In this document: positions 1 to 11,591 of the stretch, one piece after another
Numbering within the stretch: position 1 is the first letter of the stretch
Layout: every line of letters begins with the position of its first letter
Assembly (NCBI GenBank): GCA_946902875.1
Contig: OX336344.1
Coordinates: 22,713,791-22,777,790, forward strand
Length of the DNA stretch: 64,000 nt
From: Nematopogon swammerdamellus
Taxonomy: Eukaryota > Arthropoda > Insecta > Lepidoptera > Adelidae
Reading direction: 5' to 3'
Made by a program: the position numbers and the translations under genes
Notes under the pieces: generated by a model
Databases searched by the model: none
Seen by the model: only the letters and a program-made list of their open reading frames with translations
What the model was told of the DNA's origin: nothing

Positions 1-460
1 AAAAACGTGCCTAGGAAGCAAATCGAGGGATTTGCCTGTGTCCCGTATCTATTGTCGATGCGGGCGCTCTCCAACCAGGATACAGGACGGCGACATGGCG
101 AAATAGGACGTCCGCGGCGACTGGGAACAGGGAATTACGGACGCAACAACCTAATCTGCATATTCTTTTTATCAGCCCTTGAAACGTATTGGTCCTGAAT
201 AAATGGGTCGTTGTGGTGTAAACGAATTCTGCTGCACGTTTTTAGAGAGAAACGTGTATTTTTTTTTTAATTTAAGTTGGAATGTCGTTTGTATTGAGCT
301 AAAAGTAAACTACCGACGTTTTAAAAGTGAAAATAAATTTCAAAGTCACTGACTTGAGTGTGGCTGAGGTAGAACCGTGGTAAGTGGAGATGCATACATC
401 CGATCCCATTGAGAGTCAGGCATACGTTATGTATGCATACTTACTTATTACAACATCCTT
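1..460. other. Unassigned edge sequence
   Basis: No reading frame or repeat that I recognise. The only open frame here is 63 codons from a GTG, with no recognisable motif. Confidence 0.4.
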
Positions 461-464
461 TATT

Positions 465-720
465 TTTAACCGACTTCAAAAAAATTAAAAGGTTCTCAAT
501 TCGTCGGAATATATTTTTTTTATGTATAATAAATAAGCTATAATTCTTAACACGTGCACCGATTTCGATAATTCTTTTTTTTTTATTAGAAAGGAAGTAC
601 CTTAAAGGTTATTATGATAGGATCCATGAGAATGCGCGTGACAAATGGGAGAATAATTCTATACCACTTCAACCGATTTCGATGGTTATTTTTATGTTAG
701 AAAGGATGTAATTCAGGGGT
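465..720 (+). repeat. Interspersed repeat of the accgacttcaaaaaa type
   Basis: Begins near 'aaccgacttcaaaaaaat' and continues with two poorly conserved blocks that each contain 'accgatttcgat'. I recall this lead sequence as a very common intergenic repeat of Lepidoptera. No coding potential is seen. Class is unknown. Confidence 0.4.
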
Positions 721-927
721 TCGAGTCGGCTTTTAACTTAAATAGTCAGCTCGCTCTTGCAAATTCATCAATGTTCGATCCGAATCCAGCTCTCTGCCAA
801 TTCTATTACACCTTTGATTGACTAAAATGGAAACACATCCAATAATTATTCGTCTCCTAGCTCATATTCGGGCTTGTGTTCCTTCCGGTGACTAATAATT
901 GGGACCTTGAATTTCAACAAGCTGATA

Positions 928-1480
928 TTACATTCCGAAGCGTCTGTCTAAAGACCGGGATAGTAACGTTATGGTAGGGTAACTTAACCTAAATCTGTAA
1001 AGATTGAGAGACCTAGAATTTGGCCGAAAAACAATCTGCAGGAATAGATCAAGACAATGACGAAACAACTGACCTCCACGTGCCACAATCTTGACACACC
1101 TCTGTCGCCTCTTCCGCTCCCAGAAATGTTCTTCAAATGCTTGTCGGTTATGAATACTACGTACTTTTAAGCAAATACTCAATTTGGTATATGTGCGTGC
1201 GTCTAGGGCCACCCTTCCCGATTCTTCAACTAAAATTCTCTCCACAAATCTCTTCCGTGTGTCTCCTAGCATCCAAACTTTTAACATGACCGAACACACT
1301 CTCTGTTTCTGTTTCTCAATCTATCTGTCATTGTAACACAAATACTCCTCAACGCACGAATTTCCACAGCATTTAACCTGTTTTCATGCTTTGTCTGCCA
1401 TGCACAACTTTCACTCCCGTATATTAGTGTTAGGGCCAGTCCTCCAATATTGATAGCCCTAGTGGGCATGCCTTGCCCAA
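928..1480 (-). pseudogene. RTE-type LINE reverse transcriptase, C-terminal fragment, frameshifted
   Basis: On the minus strand the first part reads YGSESCAWQTKHENRLNAVE and continues to ALRSICVTMTD. This is the conserved region after the reverse transcriptase core of RTE-like endonuclease/reverse transcriptase proteins. After about 1300 the match continues only in other frames; around 1085-1060 one frame reads CQDCGTWRSVVS, which parallels CQDRGMWRSLVSA in the related fragment at 57425-57725. Several frameshifts make this a dead 3' piece of the element. It is typical of a 5'-truncated LINE insertion. Confidence 0.6.
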
Positions 1481-1539
1481 TCCACTTGATTACCAGGTTT
1501 CGCCAGTTTACAAAATGCCAACCTTCGATATCAGCCATC

Positions 1540-2150
1540 CCTCATGATCGCGACCGCAAACAAGTTAATTGACGCGTGCATTGTTTCCGTCGTTTCAGTT
1601 GCGAATTCTGTTTCCACTGCGAACCTCTAACCACAGAATCCAGCTTAGTCCACTTTGTATTTGACACCATGTTGGGGGTACACCCAGTTAAAGTAAAAAT
1701 CGTTAAGAGTTAGATCGACAAGTCTATATGCGTCGATTTTTTTAAAGTTCCTTAAATTAATGTCTTTTGTTCAAATAGACATTGTAATCATCCCCTTTTA
1801 CTGAACTTACGTTGTGGTACCCTATTATCTGGTGCAACCCATTTCAAATTAAAGTAATAGGCAGTCGTATAATCTATAAGGGTACCTAAACGCTCCCAGG
1901 GGGTTGTATTACATGCGTTCGGGTGGCTGCCGAATATTTCAAAATCAACCTGCCAAGACATCCAACATGTCTTTCGTATTCCCGAAATAAGCTAGCGACT
2001 CATGGCGACTTCGTCAGAATACTAAGTAGCGTATAGCTTCATACTTTATAGATACGGAATATATTTTCTCAATTGAATTTCGTAAAAATTCAATATTGCC
2101 TTCAACTGGCGGCTTCGCGGCGGAATAAGTAGACCATTTTTTTTTTTTTT
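1540..2150. other. Unassigned AT-rich sequence
   Basis: I see no gene or repeat that I recognise. A poly-T run lies at its right end, next to a LINE fragment. Confidence 0.4.
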
Positions 2151-2159
2151 TATTGTTTC

Positions 2160-2410
2160 CGAACTAGCTGGCTGTGTCCGAGGCCGAAGCCTCAGGCGCA
2201 GCCAATATCACCCCCGAGGAGGTGCCAGTCCGGCTTGGAGGTGGACTAATGTCGCTGGGGAAAGGCTATTTACCCGCGATTTGAAGATCCGTGGATTGTA
2301 GGAGTGGGGAAAGATATTCCCCGGAAGCCCGTTCCATACCTTTGCAGTGCGGCACAAGAACGATTTAGAGAATCGTGCCGTTCGAAGTACTCGTCTGTCC
2401 ACTACAAAGG
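2160..2410 (-). pseudogene. Jockey-type LINE reverse transcriptase C-terminus
   Basis: The minus strand encodes SFLCRTAKVWNGLPGNIFP followed by FKSRVNSL. This is the characteristic end of jockey-clade reverse transcriptases (R-TAKLWNSLP---FP---FK-RV). Only about 64 codons remain. A run of T on the plus strand at 2139-2153 would be the A-rich tail of the element on the minus strand. It is a 5'-truncated retrotransposed fragment. Confidence 0.65.
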
Positions 2411-2579
2411 GGTGTTCCGCGAGAGTATGGCGGGTTTGGCGAAGGCGAACAGGGGGAGGAGGGATAAGGGAAGCAATTTCGTCAGAGCAGCATCATTATT
2501 CCTAAGGTGCCGTTGTGACGGAAGGTTCACGCTATGTCTTTATAATGATGACCCGTTTTTTTTATGTCCGTGATCTAAT

Positions 2580-3415
2580 TAATCTAAAAATGCAATACTG
2601 TACTGATCGCATTTCTACCTTTAAAAGATCACATTGTACTCTATCGCGGTGTCAATTTCAATTTAGTCCAGAGCGTGAGTAAAGAAATGTTGCTGAAAGT
2701 TCTGTAACCCTAAACTGTAACCTTCACTGTCGAAATTTCCGGTTAGTAGATTCTTTTGGCAAGTCATTATTTCTCAGATCTGCAGTTCGCGTTACCGAAA
2801 ATTAATATTTTCCGCAGTTAAAGTTCATTGAACATGATCACGAGCCAAATGATTATCACCGACAGGTTCTTATTGCAAACTATTTCAAATAAACATTATT
2901 TGAATCAAACAATCAAAATCTCAAATGTCTTAAAAATCATTATAATCCCACAATCCAATGCGAGTGGAGCCTGTGAAACTATACAGTTCAACAAATTGGA
3001 CAAAACGTGTAATCCTGCAAGCGTACATCTCTCTAAAAGTACAACGACGCGGCACCGCAGCGCGTCGCACGTTTCCGCGCTCGCCGCCGCCGCTACCGTC
3101 GTCGCCGCCACCAGCCCATCCGACATCGACAACAATTAGAGCCGTTACACGGAGCGGCATTGTTTTTCCACTCCACATCTCTTCATGATTCGCAGATACG
3201 GTCTTGTGGCGGCGGCGACAGGGGCCGTTTACATGCCGGTCGAATTCCGCGAGTCCGCCCACAATCCCATGACTGGATGAGCTGACACACAATGTAAATT
3301 GAATTTGTTTATTACGTGCGTTGTGGTGCTTCCACGTTTACATCCTTCTCGAAGTTGTTATCACCTTCGGGAAAATGTATATCCCTTCCTTTTTGGATTG
3401 TTTTATAGATAGTCG
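2580..3415. other. Unassigned region with a GC-rich island
   Basis: Most is AT-rich. Around 3045-3130 lies a CpG-rich block made mainly of cgc/gcc triplets, open in several frames on both strands (for example 103 and 120 codons), as expected from composition alone. No conserved domain is recognisable. It could be a diverged exon, a CpG promoter or a repeat; the sequence does not decide. Confidence 0.3.
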
Positions 3416-3913
3416 GCATGGGCACAGATTACTAAATAGTTACTTCGTAACAGATGAATCTCTCCATAGAAAAAGTTACGTACCTTCGGCTTTAATAGCC
3501 TAAACTTTTACGACGCCAGTCGCTGCGTGCGAAAATGTACCTAAACGAAAGAGCGTAAAGTGATTATTGCTTTGCAGCTGCGCGCGGACGCGGGGCCTTG
3601 AAGCAAATTCGGTGATGTTAGGGCTGCTACTTTCGATAAAAATATCAATGCATTACACAATCTTTAATATTATTATATTGTAAAGAGGAAATATGTGTGA
3701 ATGTTTGTTCGCGAGCTGCAGCACAGATTTAAAAATATTTTTTTACTGTTAGATAGGTACCAATTTTTTTTTTGTTTAAAATATAGGCTACTACTAGTTC
3801 TAGCCCGCGGCTTCGCCCTCGTTAAAATATATTAAAGGAAGAAATTAGTTCAGTCCGAAAATACTTCAGGTAATCCTACCTACCTACTCCCCCTGTAATG
3901 TTATTATTGTTAC

Positions 3914-4610
3914 CTGTACGCATGCTTATCTAACCGATTTTATTCGGTATAGATTAAAAATACATCTGCCAAGCGAAGCCGGACTTATTGCCGGCGGCAA
4001 TTACTTCCAGTCGACCTTTACATACACCTTTCTGCTTGGCAGAAGGCGGACTTATTGCCGAAGGCAGTCGATTTCAGTGAACCCCCCCCCCCCCTCTATA
4101 TGTCAGCTGTCTGAGCAGCCACTATATGTATTGCTAGCACGTGGATATGTCCATGTCAAGTGTTTTTTTTTTTTTTTTTATGGAACCTGACACGGTTGGC
4201 TACATCACCTACAACATCCGTGATGTCAGCCCATAACACAAATAGTATTGCTTGCAAATGTACTTTTAACGCGGGCGAAGCCGCCGGCAAAAGCTTGTGT
4301 GTAAATAAAAAAACACGTTTTAGTATTTTTGCATGTTTTATTGTCTTAAAAATCTATATATATAATACAATTGTAAAGGATAAAAATCTGTACATTTAAT
4401 ATATTCGAAAAAAAAACAACCAGGGTGACGTAAAATTAGTATCTGAAATGTTTTTTAATTTTTTAATTAAAATCGGCCAAGTGCGAGTCAGACTCGCGCA
4501 CCGAAGTAAATAAAAATGAAAGTTACAAGTGTTTTTGTGTGTGTGTACGTAAGTGTGTGTACGTAGTCTTACAATTGCCTTAACAACCAGAAAATGTCAG
4601 CTGTATGCAC
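3914..4610. mobile_element. Insertion in D1 (composite, class unresolved)
   Basis: Sequence present in D1 but missing at the matching point of D2, where 'attattgtta' runs straight into 'cacaaatcg'. It holds a 14-base C run (4081-4095), a minus-strand SINE tail (4160-4242), a Helitron-like stretch (4345-4445) and the start of a gtgcgagtc repeat (4472-4507). Its own termini are not clear. Confidence 0.4.
4160..4242 (-). repeat. SINE 3' end (ttcagtgtagcc family), fragment
   Basis: Reads, on the minus strand, the family's end: ...gggctgacatcacggatgttgtaggtgatgtagcc..., then 'gtcaggttccataaaa' and a poly-A-like tail. Related copies lie at 7364, 8138, 16185, 17925, 21541, 22228, 56335, 60236 and 60598. 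Confidence 0.55.
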
Positions 4611-4959
4611 ACAAATCGTAAAGTGACTGTGATAGACAAACAGACACATATATCGAACATACCGAAACTCAAGCGAAACACAACATAAACCAAAATACCT
4701 ATCTACCTACCATTTTTAGTGTTCCGTACCAAAGGGTGCCACGGGACCATATTACTAAGCCCCGCCGTCCGTCCGTCTGTCAGCGGGCTGTATTTCTATT
4801 ACCGCTATAACAAGAAATAGTAAAAATATAAAAAATAAAGTACCTACATAGTGTTAAATCTTGTACGGTGGTACGGAACCCTTCGTGTGCGAGTCCGACT
4901 CGCACTTGTCCGGTTTTTTAGAATAGGTAATTATTGCTCAACAAAAACAATATACTCAC

Positions 4960-5072
4960 ATTTCTTCATCAGCAGGTAAATGGAAAAAAGAGAGATTTTT
5001 ATCTCTCCTCTTGCTGGATTTACATCCATCTACTGCACATAAATTGCCACTGCCACTATTAACAGAAGCCAT
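4960..5072 (-). CDS. THAP-domain first exon (partial protein), D1 copy
   Basis: ATG at 5072-5070; 37 codons plus two bases, then a splice donor reading AAAT|GTGAGT. The peptide contains C-A-V-D-G-C (C-x4-C) and ends FFHLPADEE. This is the start of a C2CH THAP zinc finger (C-x2-4-C, later an F-H-x-[FL]-P block, then a distal C-x2-H). Only the first two zinc ligands lie in this exon; the C-x2-H pair would be in a downstream exon that is not seen here. The exon is identical by eye, over 113 bp, to the one at 31854-31966. THAP domains are the DNA-binding heads of P-element transposases and of host proteins derived from them. A stop follows at once in the frame of the intron, so unspliced RNA would give a 38-residue peptide. 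Confidence 0.65.
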
Positions 5073-5277
5073 GTCAACTTGAATTAAGACATAGGCAAAG
5101 AAACTCTTTGGATATAGGTAGGTACGACCGTACGAAGCAGTAGCGTGAGCGCGCGCTCACGTAGGTTAGCTCCACGCGGCTGTCGGCAGCCCAATGAATT
5201 ATGGATCGCCGGCGGTCCGGTCGGCGGTAGGTTCTTATCGCGCGCAAGTACATAGAGTGCGTGAGCCCTGGCATGGG

Positions 5278-5560
5278 TGGATGTGCCCTAAAGTTCAGTG
5301 GAAGATCAGACACAGCCAATAACACCACCCCTCGCGAAACCGCGCATACATAAGGGCCATGCCAGCTCTACAAGATGGAGAAAAAGGTCGTCGTCTAATT
5401 ATTAAAAAGTCTTTTGAAGATCCCCAGGTTATACGTAGTAGGGAACATATCACCGGAAGACCGTTCCATGTTTTTGCCGTTCGACACAGGAACGAAAAAC
5501 ACAGCCGACGCTACTATGCGACCATCGCACTCCAGTACGGTCGTATCAAGCTAGTCAGTA
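5278..5560 (-). repeat. Jockey-type LINE 3' end, interrupted by D1
   Basis: On the minus strand it contains 'ggtgttattggctgtgtctg', a 3' segment shared with the plus-strand copy at about 55000-55075. The sequence beyond D1 (about 3415-3380, 'cgactatctataaaac') resembles what follows the matching point in the other copy, so D1 appears to have landed in the last bases of this LINE. Coding content is degraded. Confidence 0.45.
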
Positions 5561-6410
5561 CAATTTGAACCTACCACCATATAAGGAGCAAGGCTTTACG
5601 TCACGCCTATCTCCTAATTATTAGCTACACAGATATGACCAATCTTCGCCTGCCAAGGGGCTGTAATGAACGGATTGGAATCCTGTTCCACTCTCTTAAT
5701 GTGGAAATCATATTCCTACCTAGCTATGGTTTGACAGAGGCGAAGGATCATGGAGTAATTTAACTATCTAATGCACGAAACGGCGGCGCTAATATAAAAA
5801 CACCGTCGAAAACAAATCAATTAATCTTTCAATAACTATTTGTTTGCCTTGTGTGAGGTTATTTACTCGTCCATTTCTGTATGTTTTGTTGTTTATTTTG
5901 ATAACTTCGATAAAATGTAAACGTAATGGTAAAATTATACCGTTTTTTGTTTGACCTAGCACGCCAGAATATTCATCGGCATCATTACCTGTAGATATTT
6001 CATTCCTGATATCGCCCGCACCCTTTCCCCTTTCACTTTCATTTTACTAATCTTTACCTTCATCAACCACCGCAACTTCGGTCCAAGTGGCATTAAGCGG
6101 CGGGTGGTCGGCGAGGTCTTGATGTCGTACCCTCGATCTCAAAGTTCGATGTTCGAAGCCGGCCGGGACGTGAACCTATGAGTTTTTTCTGATTGAAAAT
6201 ATTTGCGTGCATATCTACGCCTTCTGCTTCAACAGTTAGGAAGCGGTGTAAAACTGTAGGTCCCTTCTCAGATTCAGATTCAAATATTTATTGAAACATG
6301 CATATTCACTATGGTTCGTCATAATTTTTTTTGTCATGTCCCGTTCAGCAATGCTATCTCTAAGGAAGAATCGGAGCTTTTTTATTCTAAATATAACTTA
6401 AATACTAAGT
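5560..6410. other. Unassigned region
   Basis: AT-rich. A weak tRNA-like box (gatgttcgaagcc at about 6155) is too poor to call. No gene seen. Confidence 0.35.
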
Positions 6411-6414
6411 TTTC

Positions 6415-6548
6415 CGCCAGGTGGGACGACGACATCAAGTACGTCGGCGTAAAGCAGTGGTTCCGTACCGCTGAAGGCCGGGAGGAGGAAAATTGGAGAG
6501 GCGTATGTCCAGCAGTGGACGCTTACACGCTGACTGACTGACTGACTG
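6415..6548 (+). pseudogene. RTE-type LINE 3' end with (tgac)n tail
   Basis: The plus strand encodes ARWDDDIKYVGVKQWFRTA, then EENWRG. This matches the end of RTE-clade proteins (RW-DDL-----WMR-A-D---WR---EAYVQQW). It is followed by 'tatgtccagcagtggacg' and a (tgac)n microsatellite. The same end in opposite orientation is at 61610-62049. Short and 5'-truncated. Confidence 0.6.
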
Positions 6549-6549
6549 C

Positions 6550-7360
6550 GTTAAATGTAACATACTATATCATAGCAAAAAATTAAAAATATTAAGTCAA
6601 GAATAAAGGATATATCCATAAAAAATTATAATCCCCTTACTAGGTGATAGGCTCAAATTGTAGCCGACTGGGTTATTACCACCGTACTGGAAGAAGGATG
6701 ACCAGTAGATGGCCTTAGCTGTGCTTTGTTCTAGTCCATATTCCGTATAGCCAGCAATCCAAAGGTATGGCTCCGGTATAGCATCTTTTCGGAGTTGATA
6801 AAGCGGAGTTGGTAAAGCCGAAATGTGACAATGCAACCGCATCTTTACTACCGGCGCGGACGCCCCGCTGTTCCTTCTCTCTTTCTTTAATTCGTTTTGC
6901 GTGATCACGACAGAACTGTAACATCGATTTATTCCATGCTTTATTTATATCTCGAATAAACGGTTTCTATAAACCGGATAACCGATTGCCGCTGCCCTCG
7001 GTTTAATTTCGTTGGCTTCTTTGTCTGTTGGCGTTTCGTTTTGCTTTCGATTGTACCTGTTGAGAGATAGCGAATGACTTCGTGACTGAGCATGATGGTT
7101 CTGGCGATTTAGCTCCAGTATCTGATTCCGGATAGATTTGATTGAGAGTCGCTTTTGAGCTGGAACATTCTTTTCAAAGCGATCTCAGGTTGCCTTGCAA
7201 TTTAAAGGAAAGTTAATTATAGACGCGCTTAATCTTAGTTTATTTTTAACGTCGTCGTGCAATCTATGTTTGCTTTGTTTGATTAAATCTTGTATTTTTT
7301 TATTTATAATATAAATAACAGTACTATCTGTATCGGTATCGGTAGTATGGGTTAATTATA
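6550..7360. other. Unassigned region
   Basis: No recognisable gene. 'aggctcaaattgtagc' at about 6650 recurs near 9700, so part of it is a low-copy repeat of unknown class. Confidence 0.35.
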
Positions 7361-7363
7361 CAT

Positions 7364-7491
7364 TTTTTTTCTATGGAAACTGACACGATTGGCTACATCA
7401 CCTACACAACATCCGTGATGTCAGCCCAAAACACCGGGTGAACTAGGTGCTATGTCAGTGCTTCCTTTCATTTCATGTCGGCTACACTGAC
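7364..7491 (-). repeat. SINE 3' fragment (ttcagtgtagcc family)
   Basis: The minus strand runs from 'tcagtgtagccgacatgaaa' to 'gtcagtttccataga'. It is a 5'-truncated copy of the family described at 17925-18213. Confidence 0.6.
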
Positions 7492-7892
7492 AGCTGCCAT
7501 GTGACACCGAAACCAACACACCTTCACGAGGCAAGCTAAAAGGCTCTGATATACTCGAAATCGACAACACCAAAAACCGTTGCATTTTATTACCATATCA
7601 CTTACTTGCTCAACCAAAACCGAGCACCAAGCCAATTTCACTCCACACTCCATTATCATAAAGATGCCAGTTGCACGACAAAGAATCGCTTTGTTGGTGG
7701 ACCCAAGGTGGACCGGAATGTTTTAATGTAATCTGAATTGTAATGTAATGGTAGTTAAGATTATATTTGAATGACAAGATATCGATGACTCAGCCGCGTC
7801 CAGTAGTGGAACCGGACGCACGCGCACGAGACGAGTCAACTTTCGCCGTAGGCGTGACTCGTGCGCAACTCCGGAACCATTTTATGCTATAC

Positions 7893-8398
7893 TAGCTTTT
7901 GCCCGCGGCTTCGTTCGCGTGAAATTCGTATTTAAAAAGAAGAAAGTTAGTAAGCCCGCTACCGTAGCTTTATTTTGGCGCGTGGAACAATTCTGTTTGT
8001 ATGAGAGCCACATCTTAGCGTAACCAGAACATAGCCTATGCTTTGTTGTGTCCCGTATAGTTATATGTCTTTGACTAAGTTTCATCAAATTCGGACGATC
8101 GGTTTAAGATTAATGTAGGAACATACATACATACTGAGTTCAGTGTAGCCGACATGAAATGAAGGGAAGAACTGACATGGCACCTAGTTCACCCGGTGTT
8201 ATGGGCTGACATCACGGATGTTGTAGGTGAGGTAGCCAACCGTGTCAGTTTCCATAAAAAAAAAACATACATACATAAAAGATTTCTAAAAATCGTCAAT
8301 TTAGTTTAAGTATCATACATATAGTCTACAAACGCAGTATCCCATAAAACAAAGTAACTTACTCCATGACCATCCCTTACAGATTTATTATTAGTATT
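7893..8398 (-). mobile_element. Helitron-like non-autonomous element with a SINE in it
   Basis: The minus strand ends 'cgaattTCACGCGaacgaag', then 'ccgcgggcaaaagCTAG', followed by T. That is a Helitron-type 3' terminus (short GC-rich hairpin, then CTAG). The rest matches the plus-strand element at 58836-59232 over about 390 bp, apart from the SINE at 8138-8274. No Rep/helicase coding region is present, so it would depend on another element. Confidence 0.5.
8138..8274 (+). repeat. SINE copy with target duplication
   Basis: 5'-truncated copy of the ttcagtgtagcc SINE, ending 'ccataaaaaaaaa'. It is flanked by 'acatacatacat' on both sides. This direct repeat is absent as a pair in the related element at 58836-59232. 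A target duplication plus A tail indicates LINE-assisted retrotransposition. Confidence 0.6.
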
Positions 8399-8399
8399 G

Positions 8400-9380
8400 A
8401 TGATCATTATGCTACTACTGTGTCTGGCCTACACATACCTGCTCGACATTATCAGCACCGAGATCAGCACCGACTGGTTAGTGGCCGAACAGTTGACTGA
8501 ACTGTTTGGCCGTACTGACTAGAGAAAGAAGGTCGCTGTCTTCGAGGAATTTACTGTTCTGAAAATCAAAGAAATAGAACAAGAAAGATTAGTTAATAAA
8601 GAAAAGATTTTTTTTTTTTCTCAGAAAAACATGATGATTGCGCTGGTGAAATTAATGTACTGGCCGTTACAACACCCTGTATATAACAGGCTCACTTCTT
8701 ACTTTTAATTTATTCTCAGATCTCCATTTAAACGTTTGTCTCTATGTGGGTGTGGTCCCGTTTGATTTCACTATTATATAGACTTGCTTCTTTCATCTCA
8801 TCCTCTAAGAAGTGCACACTTTACTCGTCTCTCAGTATTCACGGGCATTCAGACGACGTAACCACAGCATATGTAACCACAGCATTTTAAAATTGAGACC
8901 TCAGTAGATGCCTATTTAAATTTCATAGAGGAGGTTCGTCTTCAAAGACCTTTGAATTAGCGTAGAATGAGTCAGGCGTGTGATCTGTGTCATCTAGCTT
9001 GGAGACAAAACGTCTGGTCGCACGACTCGAATAACATTCACTTGCCATTGTCTGACATTGTACGATATTTAGAACGGCACGTTGGCTTTGTAATTTGGAG
9101 AAGTGGCATTTCTGAGATAAGTAATTTACCTACTTATGTAAATTTAATTTATAATTATGTTTTTTTATTTTTATTTATTTGATAAATTTTTTTACGTGTA
9201 GTTTAAATTTTTTATGTTAGTTTAATATAATAGGTTTAGTTAGATTTATATTAGTTAAATAGTATTGTTTTGTTTCTGTGAATAAATGTATTTATTTTTA
9301 TTTTTATTTTTTTACCATTCAATGTTCATATATATTTTTCCAGATTTATTTATTTATTTTGATAAATAGCGGTAGACCAT
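8400..9380. other. Unassigned AT-rich region
   Basis: No recognisable gene. Poly-T and (ttta)n-like low-complexity sequence occurs at 9160-9360. Confidence 0.4.
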
Positions 9381-9383
9381 ATA

Positions 9384-9560
9384 TTTCCCCCCAAGTACAG
9401 CCTCGGCAGTCGGGTTCTTCAAGAGGGGTGTGAATGGGCACCTGTCAGGCCGGCATGGCATTCGCAACCCCCGCATACGACCGAATGTCCAAGGGCGTCG
9501 TTACACACCTTATGGGTGGCTCGGCGCCATATTTCGAGCAGTCAATAAAAAATAAAAATA
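9384..9560 (+). pseudogene. Jockey-type LINE reverse transcriptase, last ~50 codons
   Basis: Encodes FKRGVNGHLSGRHGIRNPR with an upstream FPPKYSLGS, then 'tcaataaaaaataaaaataa' as a tail. It matches the C-terminus of the copies at 19900-20480 and 55470-55975 (FKRGVKRLLSGRHGI). Confidence 0.6.
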
Positions 9561-10762
9561 AAAAAATCACAGATTTTGTGCCTCACACGACTATCGAGCA
9601 CATTGGAAATTAATCTACGGAATTGGAAAAAAATTTCGTTCTGACTTTTTTCAAAAAGGTTAGACTACAGGGCAAACCCTTAACCCGATCGTCTTTGTTT
9701 TAGGCTCAAATTGTAGCTGACTAAATTGTCCAGAGGAGTTTTTCTCAAATTTTTGATATCATTTTTCGTTTCCAAAATATCGAGCGCCAAAATAAAAAAT
9801 TCGGATTTTTTTTTTTTTTCTTTATTTCGGCCATAACTTTTTTCATTTTTTATAATTCAATTACACTTTCTTTCTTAATTCTTTCTTTCTAATTTCTTTC
9901 TTTTATAATTCTTTTTTCATAATTCAATTACACCTTACAGCTCTCATGAATACGCGTCTTTTGAGCTATTTTTGAATATCATATCTTTACAACTCTCCGA
10001 GATATAAGGGGATCGCACTTTTTCGTGAAATCGGAGCCTACACTGGAGCGAACGAAAAGACATTTCCAATGTCAAAAGCCGGAGCCTATCTCACTAGACA
10101 CATTGAAAAGGCCGTTAGAGCGAGTGCGACGAATCATAAGAAATTGCTAATAGCGATGAGTTGCTAATAAAGAATAGTTCAAAAGCCACATAGCTTGTCC
10201 TGTCGTTAAACTTTTAAGGCGGACGTTGCCACGAGTGTGTCATAAAACATTTAATTAGTCCTCTATAATTGTTCACGTTTAACACAATTTGCTCTCTTTG
10301 AAATTAACAGTTTTAATTAAACCTTTCTAACGTTTAAATTCCTTGTTTGCTTTGATACAGGCAATTTCAGTGTGTTCGATATTGGTTGATGTTTGATCTA
10401 ACTTCACAAACAATATGCCAGTTATTAATATCGTTATTAGCAATTTACATACAACGGATATTGAGGGTACGTTACGTATCTATTATTGTAGTTAAGCTAT
10501 TAGTTAATTATGTCTCGTTATCTTAATTAATAGGTTTATAGATCTCGGTAATTGCACTAATTAGTTAAGTATCACTACTCCCACTGTGTCTGTTTGCTTT
10601 GGTTATGTTTCTGGCACTTAATGCTCGTCGTTTTTAGGATTACGTATGCGTACGGGACTCTATTAATAATTCCACGCCGTCTGTCCGTCCGTCCGTCCGT
10701 CCGTCCGTATTTTTTAATTATGCTAAACTGAATTTTAATTTAATTATAATTTTAATTTGAAG
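9560..10762. other. Unassigned region with a repeat fragment
   Basis: 9560-10630 shows no gene. Around 10630-10710 there is a minus-strand piece of the gtgcgagtcggactcgc repeat family, including a (gtcc)n run at 10680-10707. Confidence 0.4.
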
Positions 10763-10779
10763 TACTGTGTGGGGCCGGT
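10763..10779 (+). repeat. Left part of the tatg-tailed repeat split by E1
   Basis: 'ctgtgtggggccggt' is the start of the repeat that resumes at 15827. Positions 10772-10779 (gggccggt) are the left target duplication of E1. Confidence 0.6.
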
Positions 10780-11591
10780 CACCGAGCATACCTACGGGAG
10801 TGGCAACCGTCGAGCGCTAATATATAGGAAAATTAGCCGCGTGTTAGAGCATTTGCACTAATATATAGCGCTGCTGCGGGATCGACCGTCAGTGCGCTCG
10901 CGACTTGGGAACGAAGAACACGTATATGTGCACTACGCAAAATGGCGATTTGTGCAGTTCGTGCGTGTCGAAAGAGCTCAAGATCATCAGGAATGACAAA
11001 AGATGGCGTAACCTTTCATAATTAGGTCATTTTAATGATAATACAATGCTTAAAGCGTGTAAAATACAAAAATTCCGCGAGCTGGGAGCACGAGTGCGCG
11101 CCATACTGGGCGCGTACACATGATAGGCAAATTTGACAGACTGGAAAGAAATTTGAAATCAATTATTGTATATGGGTGTTGTTAGTTTTTTTATGGCAAT
11201 GACATGGATGAATTCAATTTATAATATGTATTGTTATTATTTCTTTAATATTACGTTTTCTATTTTTTATAATTATAAAACAAATATACCTATACAAAAC
11301 TAATATATTGTATATTATGCATTTATTATCACATTCACATATTTACATTAATTTTAAATATACAGATTATAAAAATACACCACATATACTCAAAATTAAT
11401 ATAAAAATAATAATAAAAATAAAAACATATTATGTATTATTATAATAAGTATTATTATTATCAGTGATAGGAATAGGTAGGACTTATTTACCTAAACTTC
11501 GAGGAACAGAGTAAAAAATTGGAGACTTCCTTACGACCATATTTTTTTCCGGTTTAATAATACCTATTCATGGTGTTATAATTTCGCGATT

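Larger units (their letters stand above)
3423..5270 (-). mobile_element. P-superfamily-like transposon with THAP exon, copy D1
   Basis: Ends are defined by comparison with the inverted second copy at 27415-32806. One terminus begins CAGGGCTCACGCACTC (read inward from 5270) and the other CACAGATTACTAAATAG (read inward from 3423). The element is flanked by a perfect 7-bp duplication, gcatggg, at 3416-3422 and 5271-5277. Near the CAGGG end it carries a 113-bp THAP-domain exon with a splice donor. A gtgcgagtcggactcgc-type repeat (about 4715-4920) and a Helitron-like end (about 3795-3840) are shared with the other copy, so they were there before the copies spread. About 697 bp at 3914-4610 is absent from the other copy and is a later insertion. 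Seven-bp duplications are known for Galileo and 1360/Hoppel in the P superfamily, whose transposases start with a THAP domain. The CAGGG end alone would also fit hAT. No transposase core is visible, so it is non-autonomous. Confidence 0.7.

Noticed and set aside
2828..3292. Host gene exon in the GC-rich block near 3.1 kb
   Set aside because: Several overlapping frames are open on both strands, as expected from composition; no domain, no splice logic.
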